Part shown: positions 1 through 7,986 of the stretch, piece after piece
Numbering within the stretch: position 1 is the first letter of the stretch
How the letters are laid out: the number at the start of each line of letters is the position of its first letter
Assembly: GCA_022449455.1 (NCBI GenBank)
Contig: JAKUPL010000005.1
Location: 165,313-229,312 of the forward strand
Origin: Alcanivorax sp.
GTDB lineage: Bacteria > Pseudomonadota > Gammaproteobacteria > Pseudomonadales > Alcanivoracaceae
Reading direction: 5' to 3'
Length of the DNA: 64,000 nucleotides
Notes under the pieces: generated by a model
Databases searched by the model: none
Told to the model about the DNA's origin: nothing
What the model saw: the letters and a program-made list of their open reading frames with translations, nothing else
Position numbers and translations under genes: made by a program

Positions 1-385
1 GACGACTATCTGGCCAAACCCTTCGACGCCCGGGAGCTGCTGGCGCGGGTGCGCGCGGTGCTGCGGCGCCGCGCTGGTGTTTTGTGGCTGGCGCGTGGAT
101 CAGACCCGCCGGGAACTGCGTTCGCCGGAGGGCGTCATGGTGCCGCTGTCCAACGGCGAATTCACCCTGCTGACCGTGTTCCTGGAGAACCCCCAGCGGG
201 TGCTGACCCGGGAGCAATTGCTGACCCTGGCCCGTGGTCGCGGTCACGACGCTTTTGATCGCAGCATCGACGTGCAGGTCAGCCGGCTGCGGCGCAAAGT
301 GGAGCGGGACAGCCGCAATCCGGACATCATCCGCACCGTGCGTAACGGCGGTTATCTGTTCGCCTGTACCGTGGAGCGCGGCTGA
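1..385 (+). pseudogene. OmpR-type response regulator, 5'-truncated by the window edge and frame-broken
   Basis: The window opens inside a response regulator. Bases 1-72 read in frame 1 as the end of a receiver domain, with the K-P-F motif (DDYLAKPF) and the following helix ending in LRRR. From about base 77 the reading continues in frame 2 as a winged-helix DNA-binding domain: FCGWRVDQTRREL, then a recognition region ending in RTVRNGGYLF. No single frame spans both parts. The normal 10-20 residue linker is also almost absent, which suggests a short deletion not divisible by three and not just one lost base. The stop overlaps the start of the downstream sensor kinase (TGATG), so the pair was one operon. 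Because the kinase is damaged too, I call this a decayed pair, but assembly error is possible. Confidence 0.75.
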
Positions 386-1335
386 TGCGGCCGCGCCGGC
401 GTGACCGGGTGGTGGGCTGGATCGCGCTCACCATCGTGCTGGCCATGGCGGTCTCCCTGGCGCTCAATATGCTGTTCATCGAGTTGGGCGGGGTGTGGGC
501 GCGGCCGGCCCTGGATCGCAGCAACCTGCTGCGCGAAGTGGCGTCGCTGACCCGGGTGATGGACGCCGCCCCGCCGGCCCTGCGACCCCGGCTGGCCGGG
601 GCCGCCGTCAGCCACGACCCGGCGTACCGGGTCCGGTGGACGGCACGCCTTGCCGAGCTGCGGCTGCCGGAGGGCATCGACCTGAATCTGCACGATGGCG
701 CCGGGGAACTGCGCGCCCATCTGAGTCGCCCGGACACCAGGATTCTGGTGGTGCAGCCGGACCAATGGCCGGCGCACGGCGGCCAGCGGGGCTATCTGCT
801 CGCCATCCAACTGGGCGATGGCAGCTGGTTGGCGTTCGGCGCCCCGTACCGCAGCTGGGGGCTCGACCCTTTGCCGCGCCTGCTGATCAGCCTGGGGCTG
901 GTATTGATCTCCACGTTACTGGTGGCCGCCGTGGCGACCCGCCGGCTGGCCCGGCCCCTGCAGGCGTTCACCCGCGCCGCCCGGCGGTTCGGGGCCGATA
1001 TGCGGGCGCCGCCCATTGAGCCCCAGGGGCCCTATGAACTGCGCGAGGCCACCCTGACCCTGGGCCGGGCCGACGGACGGATTCTGATCCGCGTGTGCGA
1101 TCGCGGGCCGGGGCTGCCCGAGGCGCAATTGGAGAAGGTCACGGAGCCGTTTTACCGGCTGGAAGGATCCCGCAACCGGAGTACCGGCGGGGTGGGTCTG
1201 GGACTGGCCACCGCCCGGGCCGTGCTCAGCGAGGAAGGCGGAAGCCTGACGCTGAGCAACCGCCCCGGCGGCGGTCTTTGTGCCACCCTGACCCTGCCCG
1301 AGGGGGAGGGCCAGGCGGCGGCGCTCAGTCGCTGA
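385..1335 (+). pseudogene. Sensor histidine kinase lacking the HisKA domain (internal deletion)
   Basis: Membrane sensor kinase partner of the upstream regulator; 316 residues. It has an N-terminal membrane segment (about 11-33), a periplasmic region, a second membrane segment (about 162-185) and the start of a HAMP linker (RPLQAFTRAARRF). The protein then jumps from YELREA directly to RADGRILIRVCDRGPGLP, which is the G1 box of the ATPase domain. The dimerisation helix with the phospho-accepting His and the N-box are missing, roughly 110-130 residues compared with usual relatives. The G2 region (GGVGLGLATARAVL) is intact. The join is in frame near bases 1045-1065. Such a protein could not autophosphorylate. 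The C-terminal 11 bases overlap the convergent quinone oxidoreductase gene. Confidence 0.75.
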
Positions 1336-2302
1336 CCTTGAGCACCACCTTGCCCTTGGCGCGGCGGGAGGTCAGGGCCGCCAGGGCGTCCTCGTACTGC
1401 TCGAACGGGAACACCTCGCTGACGCGCGGATTGATCTTGCCGTCCGCGAACAGCTGCATCAGTTCCTTCACGTTCTGGATGTGCTCCTTCGGTTCATGCT
1501 GAGTGAAAGCGCCCCAGAACACGCCGACGATGCTGCAACCTTTGAGCAGCGCCAGGTTGGCGGGGATCTTGGGGATTTCACCGGCGGCGAAGCCGACGAT
1601 CAGGAAGCGGCCGTTCCAGGCCATGTTGCGCAGAGCCGGTTCGGTGAAGCGGTCGCCCACCGGGTCGTAGATCACGTCGATGCCGTTCGGGTAGCGGCTC
1701 TTGAGGGCCTGCTTCAGGTCCTCGTCGCTGTAGTTGATCAGATCGTCGGCGCCGGCTTCCTTGGCCACCTGCAGCTTGTCGTCGGTGCTGGCGGCGGCGA
1801 TCACGGTGGCGCCCATGGCCTTGCCCAGTTCCACCGCGGCCAGGCCCACGCCACCGCTGGCGCCGAGCACCAGCAGGGTTTCCCCGGGCTGGAGGTGGGC
1901 GCGCTGCTTGAGGGCGTGGTAGCTGGTGCCGTAGACCATGCTGAAGGCGGCGGCGGTTTCATCGCTCATGGCGTCGGGTACCGGGATCACCCGGTTTTCC
2001 GCCACCACCATTTCTTCCGCGAAGGAGCCGTAGCCGGTCAGGCCCATGACCCGCATGCCGGGCTTCAGGTGCTTCACGTCCGGGCCCACCTCGACGATCT
2101 CGCCCGCCATTTCGCCACCGGGGGAGAACGGCAGTTCCGGTTTGATCTGGTATTTGCCCTCGATGATCAGGGTGTCCGGGAAGTTCAGACCGGCGGCCTT
2201 CACCTTCACCTTGACCCCGCTGCCGGTCACTTCCGGCGACGGCACGTCCTCGATGACCAGCTTATCGGCCGGCCCCAGTTCCTTGCAGAGAATGGCGCGC
2301 AT
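1325..2302 (-). CDS. NADPH:quinone oxidoreductase family protein (zinc-less MDR)
   Basis: Medium-chain dehydrogenase/reductase of the quinone oxidoreductase type, 325 residues, cytoplasmic. It probably uses NADPH to reduce a quinone or an alpha,beta-unsaturated carbonyl. The N-terminal GroES-like half has AAGLNFPDTLIIEGKYQ and the family signature FSPGGEMAGEIVEVG. The Rossmann half has the dinucleotide motif LGASGGVGLAAVELGKAMGA. No catalytic-zinc ligands are seen. I start at base 2302 (MRAILCKE) because GGGAGAG lies five bases upstream; a longer reading from 2329 has no such site. It stands alone and converges on the kinase remnant. Its exact substrate cannot be read from the sequence. Confidence 0.85.
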   Translation of the reverse strand: MRAILCKELGPADKLVIEDVPSPEVTGSGVKVKVKAAGLNFPDTLIIEGKYQIKPELPFSPGGEMAGEIVEVGPDVKHLKPGMRVMGLTGYGSFAEEMVVAENRVIPVPDAMSDETAAAFSMVYGTSYHALKQRAHLQPGETLLVLGASGGVGLAAVELGKAMGATVIAAASTDDKLQVAKEAGADDLINYSDEDLKQALKSRYPNGIDVIYDPVGDRFTEPALRNMAWNGRFLIVGFAAGEIPKIPANLALLKGCSIVGVFWGAFTQHEPKEHIQNVKELMQLFADGKINPRVSEVFPFEQYEDALAALTSRRAKGKVVLKVSD

Positions 2303-2405
2303 GCGTCTCTCCCGAATAATGTGGGACAAACACGCTAAACCGGGGCCCGGAATTAAACAAATGCATAAGGCTCATTAGAGGGCATGAATGGAATGAATAT
2401 AAAGA

Positions 2406-2577
2406 AGTTGAAAGTGACAAGTTGAAAGTTGAAACGCGGGTGGGGTCGCGGGTGCCGCCATCGCCGTGCCCGCGCTGCAACGAACGACCAAACCACGCTA
2501 TGGCCTTGCACGGCCGCAGGCCGCGGCAGAGGCGACCTGCCGCGACCCTTTCAACTTTTCACTTTCAACTTTCAACT
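2406..2577. repeat. Modular intergenic inverted repeat, copy 1 (AGTTGAA arms)
   Basis: Left arm 2406-2435 is iterated AGTTGAAAG-type words; right arm from about 2549 to 2577 is the same words on the other strand (TTTCAACTTTTCACTTTC). The GC-rich loop carries CGCGGG near both ends and contains GCCGTGCCCGCGCT, a core also found in copies 3 and 4. It lies between two minus-strand genes (start of the quinone reductase at 2302, stop of the acylase at 2582), so it is at the 3' end of the acylase gene. Function is unknown; a transcript-end or mRNA-stability role is an inference from position. Confidence 0.7.
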
Positions 2578-2581
2578 CCCT

Positions 2582-5500
2582 TCATCGATGGTTGGTGAAC
2601 TCCACCACTTGCTGGAAAGTGGGCCGGTTCTGCCAGTGAATGCCCGGCACCGACGACAGGCCGATGGCGCGGTGCTGAATGTTGTCCGCGCTTTCGTCCA
2701 CGTTCCAGGCGTCCCGGTCGGCCAGGCCGCCCAGGTCGTCCAGGGCCAGGGTCAGGCTTTCGGCCAGGGCGTCGCGGCAGGCGGCGACCTGGTCGCTGTC
2801 GGCGCAGCGCAGGGCCCGGTACGGGGCCTCGGCGGTGCCCAGGGCCTGTTTCAGCACCCGTTCCAGGTAGCCGTAGTAGCCTTTCTGGTAGGCGGATCCC
2901 ATATCGCCGGGTTTGTTGTCACGCTCCATCAGCGACAGGTCGCGGCCGTCCACGTCCTCCATGGCGGTGAGCTGGGGCAACAGCGCCTCGATCAGGCGCG
3001 GGTACCAGGCGTCCATCAGCGCCACCGCCGCTTCCTCGTCGTAGGCGCCGTCGCCGTCCCGGTCCCGCCGGAAGGCGCCGTTGGCGACCCAGTCGCGCAT
3101 CAGCGTCACCACCTCGGCCTGCTCCGGCGTCAGGGCATCGTCCTCCAGGAGATCCAGCGCCCGGGGCAGCACTTCCTGGCCGCGCAGATCCACCACCGCC
3201 GCGTCACCCATGGCCTCCACCAGATTGGCCAGGGTCACGCCGCCCTGGTCCACCAGGTCGCGCAGCCGCACCTCCAGCATGTCGTTGCGGTGGGTGGGGC
3301 CGTAGCTGGCGTTGGCGTCGGCGGCCCACCAGTCCCGGGCCGGCCGGTTGTTCCAGCTGGCCAGATAGCCGCGCGACGGGTTGGCGTCGTTGGGGTGGGC
3401 TTCCAGGGGCAGGAAGCCGGTCCAGTCGAACTGGCCGTTGCCCCAGCTCGGCAGCTCCGGGTGCACGCCGGCGGCGCGTTGGGGATACAGGCCGGAATGG
3501 AAGAAGGCGATGTCGCGGTCGTCGATATAGAACCAGTTGAAGCTGCCGGTGGTGAAGTTGAACACCTCCTGGAAGCTGCGCACGTCATGAACGTCGTTGC
3601 GGGAGGCGAGCATGAACGGCAGGGCGGTATCCAGCTCGGCGAAGTAGGTGCTGCGCTGGCGGGTCAGCGCCACCGGCTGGCCGGCCACGGTGGCGAAGCC
3701 GATCACCGGGCCGTACTCGGCGGTGCGGATCACCCGCCGGTGCACGGCGAAGTTCTGGCCGATGCTGGCCGGATCGTCGGTGGGCACCGCCAGATTCCAG
3801 CGCGCCGGCCAGTCGTCCTCGATCACGTCGAAGGGCCGGCACTGGCCGCCCACCCGGTAGCCGCCCTCGCCGTGGGCGGGTGCCTCGGCGGGCTGGCAGC
3901 GGGACACCACGCGCACGTCGGTGAGGTCGGAGCTGCCGGAGGTGGCGCTCCAGGCGAAGTCCGGGCCACGCCCGATCACCACGTAGGGCAGGCCGGTGAA
4001 GGTCATGCCACGGGTGTTGATGTCGCCGCCGTGCACCGCCATCTCCAGCAGCAGCTGCGGCACGAAATAACTGGTCTGCGGACCGAACACCGCCAGCGGC
4101 CGGCCGCTGGCGCTGTGCTCACCGGTGAGCAGCAGGGCGTTGGAGATGGCGTTGGGGAAGCCGTCGCGCAGGCCGGCGATGCCGGTGGCCAGTCGCTCCA
4201 CCCGCTGGCGGATCGCCAGCCGCTGCTGGTCGTCGAGGGCGCCGGGGACCGCCGTCGCCGGCGGCGTGTCGCGGAACAGCTTGTCCGCCTCGATGCGCAC
4301 CCGCGCCCAGCGCGCCGCCATCTCGCCGTCGTCCAGGGACGACAGGGACAGCAGGCCGCCGAGCAGTTCGCCCACCGACTCCAGCAGGCCGCCGACCACG
4401 CCGGTGCCGGGCAGCGCCGGCAGATTGCCGGTGGCGGTGGGGCACTGGGCCTGGCCGGGCCGCCCGCAGGGTTCGGTGGTCAGCGGCCGGTAATCCTGAT
4501 AGCTGCCGGCGTCGAACAGCACGGCGCCGGGGAAGCGGCCGGCCAATTCACCGGACAACGGGCACAGCTCTTCGTCGATGGCCGGCGGCGACTGTGTGGC
4601 GAACGAACGGTCGGTGGTGACCGTGGAATCCGGGTCGGTGGCGTGGCGCAGGTCGCGCCACAGGTCGCAGGCCGCCTGATCGGAGCCGGTTTCCTCCCGC
4701 AGTGCCTGCAACAGCAGCACATTGGCCTGCTCATTGCCGCCGCCGCCGGCGAAAATGCCCTGGATCAGGGTGGCGATGGCGACCACGTCCTCGATCACGA
4801 AGGGTTCCAGCTGCACGCCCAGGCCCAGGTATTCGATGGGCGCTTCCAGCAGGCCGCTCCGCACCTTGGTGACGTAGGTGTTGAGGCCATCCACGAAATG
4901 GGTGGCGTCCTGGTAAATCTGGGCGCCGTCGTCGCCGAAACGGGCCACCGTGTTGGCGATTTGCTCGGTGCGGTCTTCTTCCCGGTAGGGGGCGTCCAGG
5001 GCGATGTCCTGGTCAAAGGAGAAATCCGCCGGGCCCAGGAATCGGGACAGTTCGCCGCGCCCGGCCCGGCGCAGCACGTCGAGCAGGAACAGCCGGTCGG
5101 CGGCGGTCACGTAGCCCACGCCGAACAGGGCGTCCGCCCGTTGCTCGCCGAAGATGTGCGGCACGCCGAAGTCGTCGCGCTTGATGGTCACCGTGCGACC
5201 GGCGCCCTGCACGGTGATCTCGCTTTCCCAACCGCCGGCGTCCGGCGCGCGCAGCGGCGCCGCCTTGAAGTAGCCGCTCAGGTCGTTGTCGGTGAGCCCC
5301 TCGGGGCTGCGCACCAGGGCATCGTACAGCCCCAGCTGGTCGTCGAAGTGGGGTTCCTTGCTGAGCGCCGGCACCAGGCCGGTTTCCGCCACCAGATCAT
5401 CCAGCACGCCGCTGATCAGATCGGAAAGGCCGGGGATATCCGCCGCCAGGTTGCTGAGGCCGCCGTTATCGTCCTGGCCGGGGGGCAGGATATTGAGCAC

Positions 5501-5704
5501 CCGGCCGTAATCGGCGTAGGGCGCCGTCACCGCCGCCGGCCGGTCTTGCGGCAGGGCGGGTTCCTCCGGTTCTTCCGGCTGCTCCGGTTCCTGGGGGGTG
5601 GGGTCGTTGCCCGGGGCCGGGTCGCCCCCGCCTCCGCCGCCACCGCCACAGGCGGTGAGCACGCCCACCAGCATCAGACCGAACAGCACATTCGCGCATT
5701 TCAT
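2582..5704 (-). CDS. Penicillin-acylase-family lipoprotein (Ntn hydrolase)
   Basis: Predicted cell-envelope amidase of the penicillin/acyl-homoserine-lactone acylase family, 1040 residues, longer than the usual 700-850. The start at 5704 is set by GGAGG six bases upstream and gives a lipoprotein signal (MKCANVLFGLMLVGVLTAC). The lipid Cys is followed by an eight-glycine run and a P/E-rich linker to about residue 60. The alpha-subunit part has RDDFGVPHIFGEQRADALFGVGY. The beta-subunit nucleophile is probably Ser521 in NAISNALLLTGEHSASGRPL, preceded by the spacer region that is normally excised. It is divergent from alkB. Hydrolysis of N-acyl amides is expected from the family; the actual substrate (AHL, N-acyl amino acid or other) cannot be told. 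Confidence 0.82.
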   Translation of the reverse strand: MKCANVLFGLMLVGVLTACGGGGGGGGDPAPGNDPTPQEPEQPEEPEEPALPQDRPAAVTAPYADYGRVLNILPPGQDDNGGLSNLAADIPGLSDLISGVLDDLVAETGLVPALSKEPHFDDQLGLYDALVRSPEGLTDNDLSGYFKAAPLRAPDAGGWESEITVQGAGRTVTIKRDDFGVPHIFGEQRADALFGVGYVTAADRLFLLDVLRRAGRGELSRFLGPADFSFDQDIALDAPYREEDRTEQIANTVARFGDDGAQIYQDATHFVDGLNTYVTKVRSGLLEAPIEYLGLGVQLEPFVIEDVVAIATLIQGIFAGGGGNEQANVLLLQALREETGSDQAACDLWRDLRHATDPDSTVTTDRSFATQSPPAIDEELCPLSGELAGRFPGAVLFDAGSYQDYRPLTTEPCGRPGQAQCPTATGNLPALPGTGVVGGLLESVGELLGGLLSLSSLDDGEMAARWARVRIEADKLFRDTPPATAVPGALDDQQRLAIRQRVERLATGIAGLRDGFPNAISNALLLTGEHSASGRPLAVFGPQTSYFVPQLLLEMAVHGGDINTRGMTFTGLPYVVIGRGPDFAWSATSGSSDLTDVRVVSRCQPAEAPAHGEGGYRVGGQCRPFDVIEDDWPARWNLAVPTDDPASIGQNFAVHRRVIRTAEYGPVIGFATVAGQPVALTRQRSTYFAELDTALPFMLASRNDVHDVRSFQEVFNFTTGSFNWFYIDDRDIAFFHSGLYPQRAAGVHPELPSWGNGQFDWTGFLPLEAHPNDANPSRGYLASWNNRPARDWWAADANASYGPTHRNDMLEVRLRDLVDQGGVTLANLVEAMGDAAVVDLRGQEVLPRALDLLEDDALTPEQAEVVTLMRDWVANGAFRRDRDGDGAYDEEAAVALMDAWYPRLIEALLPQLTAMEDVDGRDLSLMERDNKPGDMGSAYQKGYYGYLERVLKQALGTAEAPYRALRCADSDQVAACRDALAESLTLALDDLGGLADRDAWNVDESADNIQHRAIGLSSVPGIHWQNRPTFQQVVEFTNHR

Positions 5705-5864
5705 AAACGCCTCCGGATTTGTTGTTTTGGAAGGAGGATCAGATAGGTCAATTAGATTTGCACGAACGTACGAGAAGCGGGAGACGCCGCTACAAAACTC
5801 CAGCGAAACGCTAACGATCGGGATACCGGGGCGGGCGGCGCCCGGGGGCCGCGCAACCGCTTTC

Positions 5865-5898
5865 ATATTGACATCGGGCAATGTCGATATTGAATATA
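5865..5898 (+). promoter_or_regulatory. Candidate alkB promoter with overlapping inverted repeat
   Basis: ATATTGACAT (5865-5874) and ATGTCGATAT (5881-5890) form an inverted repeat (9 of 10 positions) around CGGGCA. It contains a perfect -35 (TTGACA, 5868-5873). A -10-like AATATA (5893-5898) follows at 19 bp, the long spacing typical of MerR-type promoters, 29 bases before the alkB ATG. The MerR regulator just beyond alkB is the obvious candidate to bind here; that link is inference. Confidence 0.5.
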
Positions 5899-5927
5899 AA
5901 ACGATCAGCGGACCGAGGAGCACAACA

Positions 5928-7085
5928 ATGAAAACCGCGACCCTCAACGACCCACACCTGGACTGGCGGGACAGCCGCCGTTATTGGTGGCTGCTGAGCC
6001 TGCTCACCATGCTGCTGCCGGTGGGCGCCATTCAGTTGGCGACGCAGACCGGCTGGCCGCTGATGTGGTGGTTCGGCTTTCTGTTCGTGTTCGGCGTGAT
6101 CCCCCTGTTCGACGTGCTGCTGGGCGAAGAGACCGCCAACCCGCCGGAGGAGCGGGTGGCCGACCTGGAGGCGGACCGCTACTACCGCTGGGCGGTGTAT
6201 CTGTCGGTGCCGCTGCTCTACGGCGCCTTCCTCTACGCCGCCTGGGTGGCGGCCACCGGCGGGCTGCCCTGGTACAGCTATCTGGGGCTGGCGATCTCCA
6301 CCGGCTGCGCCACCGGCATCGCCATCAACACCGGCCATGAGCTGGGCCACAAACCGGACCCGGTGGAAAAGTGGCTCGCCAAGCTGGCGCTGGCGCCGGT
6401 GTTCTACGGCCATTTCTTCGTGGAGCACAATCGCGGCCACCACGTGCGCGTTTCCACGCCGGAGGACCCGGCCTCCTCCCGCTTCGGCGAGACGTTCTGG
6501 GCGTTCCTGCCGCGCACCGTGGTCGGCAGCCTGCGCTCGGCCTGGCGGCTGGAGAAACAGCGCCTGGAACGGCGCGGTGAATCGGTGTGGAGCTTCAATA
6601 ACGACAACCTCCAGGCGTGGGGCCTGTCGGTGTTGCTGTGGGGCGGGCTGGTGGTCTGGCTGGGCTGGGCGGTGTTGCCGTTCCTGGTGATCCAGAGCCT
6701 GTTCGGCCTGCAGCTGTTGGAAGTGGTCAACTATCTGGAGCACTACGGCCTGCGCCGGGAGGTCAAGGCCAACGGTCGCTACGAGCGCTGCCGGCCGGAG
6801 CATTCCTGGAACTCCAACCGCCGCGTCACCAATATTTTTCTCTATCAGTTGCAGCGGCACTCCGACCACCACGCCTACCCGACGCGCAGCTATCAGTCCC
6901 TGCGCCACTTCGACGAATCGCCGCAGCTGCCCGGCGGTTACGCCTCCATGATTCTGCTGGCGTGGATTCCGCCGCTGTGGTTCCGGGTGATGAATCCGCG
7001 GGTGGCGGCCCATTATCACGGTGATATGAGCCGCGCCAATATCAAACCGGAGCTGGAAGAAGAGGTGATCGCGCGGGGACGATAG
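5928..7085 (+). CDS. alkB: Alkane 1-monooxygenase AlkB
   Basis: Integral-membrane non-haem di-iron hydroxylase that oxidises n-alkanes to 1-alkanols with electrons from rubredoxin; 385 residues, normal for the family. The start at 5928 follows GAGGAG at eight bases. About six membrane segments are seen. All iron-binding boxes are present: HELGHK (137-142), EHNRGHH (166-172), LQRHSDHH (308-315), plus the NYLEHYGL signature. The rubredoxin and rubredoxin reductase that would feed it are encoded at 37.7-39.1 kb. It converges on the MerR gene with only six bases between, and shares a 223-bp divergent control region with the acylase-family lipoprotein gene. Confidence 0.97.
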   Translation: MKTATLNDPHLDWRDSRRYWWLLSLLTMLLPVGAIQLATQTGWPLMWWFGFLFVFGVIPLFDVLLGEETANPPEERVADLEADRYYRWAVYLSVPLLYGAFLYAAWVAATGGLPWYSYLGLAISTGCATGIAINTGHELGHKPDPVEKWLAKLALAPVFYGHFFVEHNRGHHVRVSTPEDPASSRFGETFWAFLPRTVVGSLRSAWRLEKQRLERRGESVWSFNNDNLQAWGLSVLLWGGLVVWLGWAVLPFLVIQSLFGLQLLEVVNYLEHYGLRREVKANGRYERCRPEHSWNSNRRVTNIFLYQLQRHSDHHAYPTRSYQSLRHFDESPQLPGGYASMILLAWIPPLWFRVMNPRVAAHYHGDMSRANIKPELEEEVIARGR

Positions 7086-7091
7086 CGGAGG

Positions 7092-7973
7092 TCAGAGCTG
7101 CTTCTGTTCCAGGTGGTCGAGCACGTTTTCGAGCCGGTCCACCAGCACCTTGTTGATGCTCTTTTCCAGCACCCGGCCCAGCTCGTCGTTGACCACCGCC
7201 TCGGCGAGCGGGCGGATGCGGGTAATGAATTCCGCCAGCCGCGCCACATCGTCGCCTTCCGGCAGACTGTTGGGGCCGTACTTCTCGTCCACCAGATGCT
7301 CGACGATCATGTCGATGAAGCGCTCGGCCAGCTTGTCCACCTCGCCGCGCACCAGCCGCACATGGGTGAGCACCGCGTCCAGGGGCACGCCGTTTTCCAC
7401 CAGCTCCTTGCCGGCGTTGTAGATGCGCGGGTAGGGCACCCGCAGACGAGTGCCCTCGGGGATGATGTAGCCCAGGGTCACCGCCTTGGTCATCACTTCC
7501 GGGGTGATGTCCTCGCCAAAATCGTCGATCAGATCCTGGTAGTCCAGGTAGGACGGCACGCTGGGGTTCTGCCAGGAGGTGACCGCCACCTCCAGGCCGA
7601 GAATGTCGTTCAGGTCGCGGCCCTGTTCCCAGGCGCTGAGCAGGTCGCGGATGTTGTTGAGGGTGTAGCCGCGCTCCAGCAGGGCGCCGATGATCTTCAG
7701 CCGCGCCAGGTGCACGTCGGTGTAGATGCCGGTGCGGCCGCGCTTTTCCGGCGGCGGCAGCAGGCCCCGGTCCTGGTAGGCACGCACGTTGCGCACCGTC
7801 GAGCCGGCCTCGCGGGCCAGCTTGTCGATGGTGAACTCCTGACGCGCCTGCAGGGCCCGGTCCAGCTCGGGGGCGTCGGGGGCGTTCTGGGTCAGGCGGC
7901 GCAGCAGCGCCGCCGGGGATTTGCGGGAAGCACTCATGTCGGAATCATAGTCCGGTTCGTCTTCACGCGCCAT
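7092..7973 (-). CDS. MerR-family transcriptional regulator
   Basis: DNA-binding protein of 293 residues, longer than typical MerR proteins (120-150). The winged helix is internal, about residues 47-115: FTIDKLAREAGSTVRNVRAYQDRGLLPPPEKRG, split here as FTIDKLAREAGSTVRNVRAY and QDRGLLPPP. It is followed by ARLKIIGALLERGYTLNNI. The long C-terminal part resembles no sensor domain I can name and lacks clustered Cys residues, so a metal ligand is unlikely. It begins 13 bases after the stop of the hydrolase-SDR fusion gene on the same strand, so they form an operon. It converges on alkB and is a candidate alkB regulator. A shorter start at 7937 is possible. Confidence 0.85.
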   Translation of the reverse strand: MAREDEPDYDSDMSASRKSPAALLRRLTQNAPDAPELDRALQARQEFTIDKLAREAGSTVRNVRAYQDRGLLPPPEKRGRTGIYTDVHLARLKIIGALLERGYTLNNIRDLLSAWEQGRDLNDILGLEVAVTSWQNPSVPSYLDYQDLIDDFGEDITPEVMTKAVTLGYIIPEGTRLRVPYPRIYNAGKELVENGVPLDAVLTHVRLVRGEVDKLAERFIDMIVEHLVDEKYGPNSLPEGDDVARLAEFITRIRPLAEAVVNDELGRVLEKSINKVLVDRLENVLDHLEQKQL

Positions 7974-7986
7974 GCGCGGCGCTCGC

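Noticed and set aside
2429..5746. Very long plus-strand open frame of 1105 codons
   Set aside because: It is the antisense shadow of the acylase gene. Its translation is rich in H, G, Q and A without domains, as usual for high-GC mirror frames.
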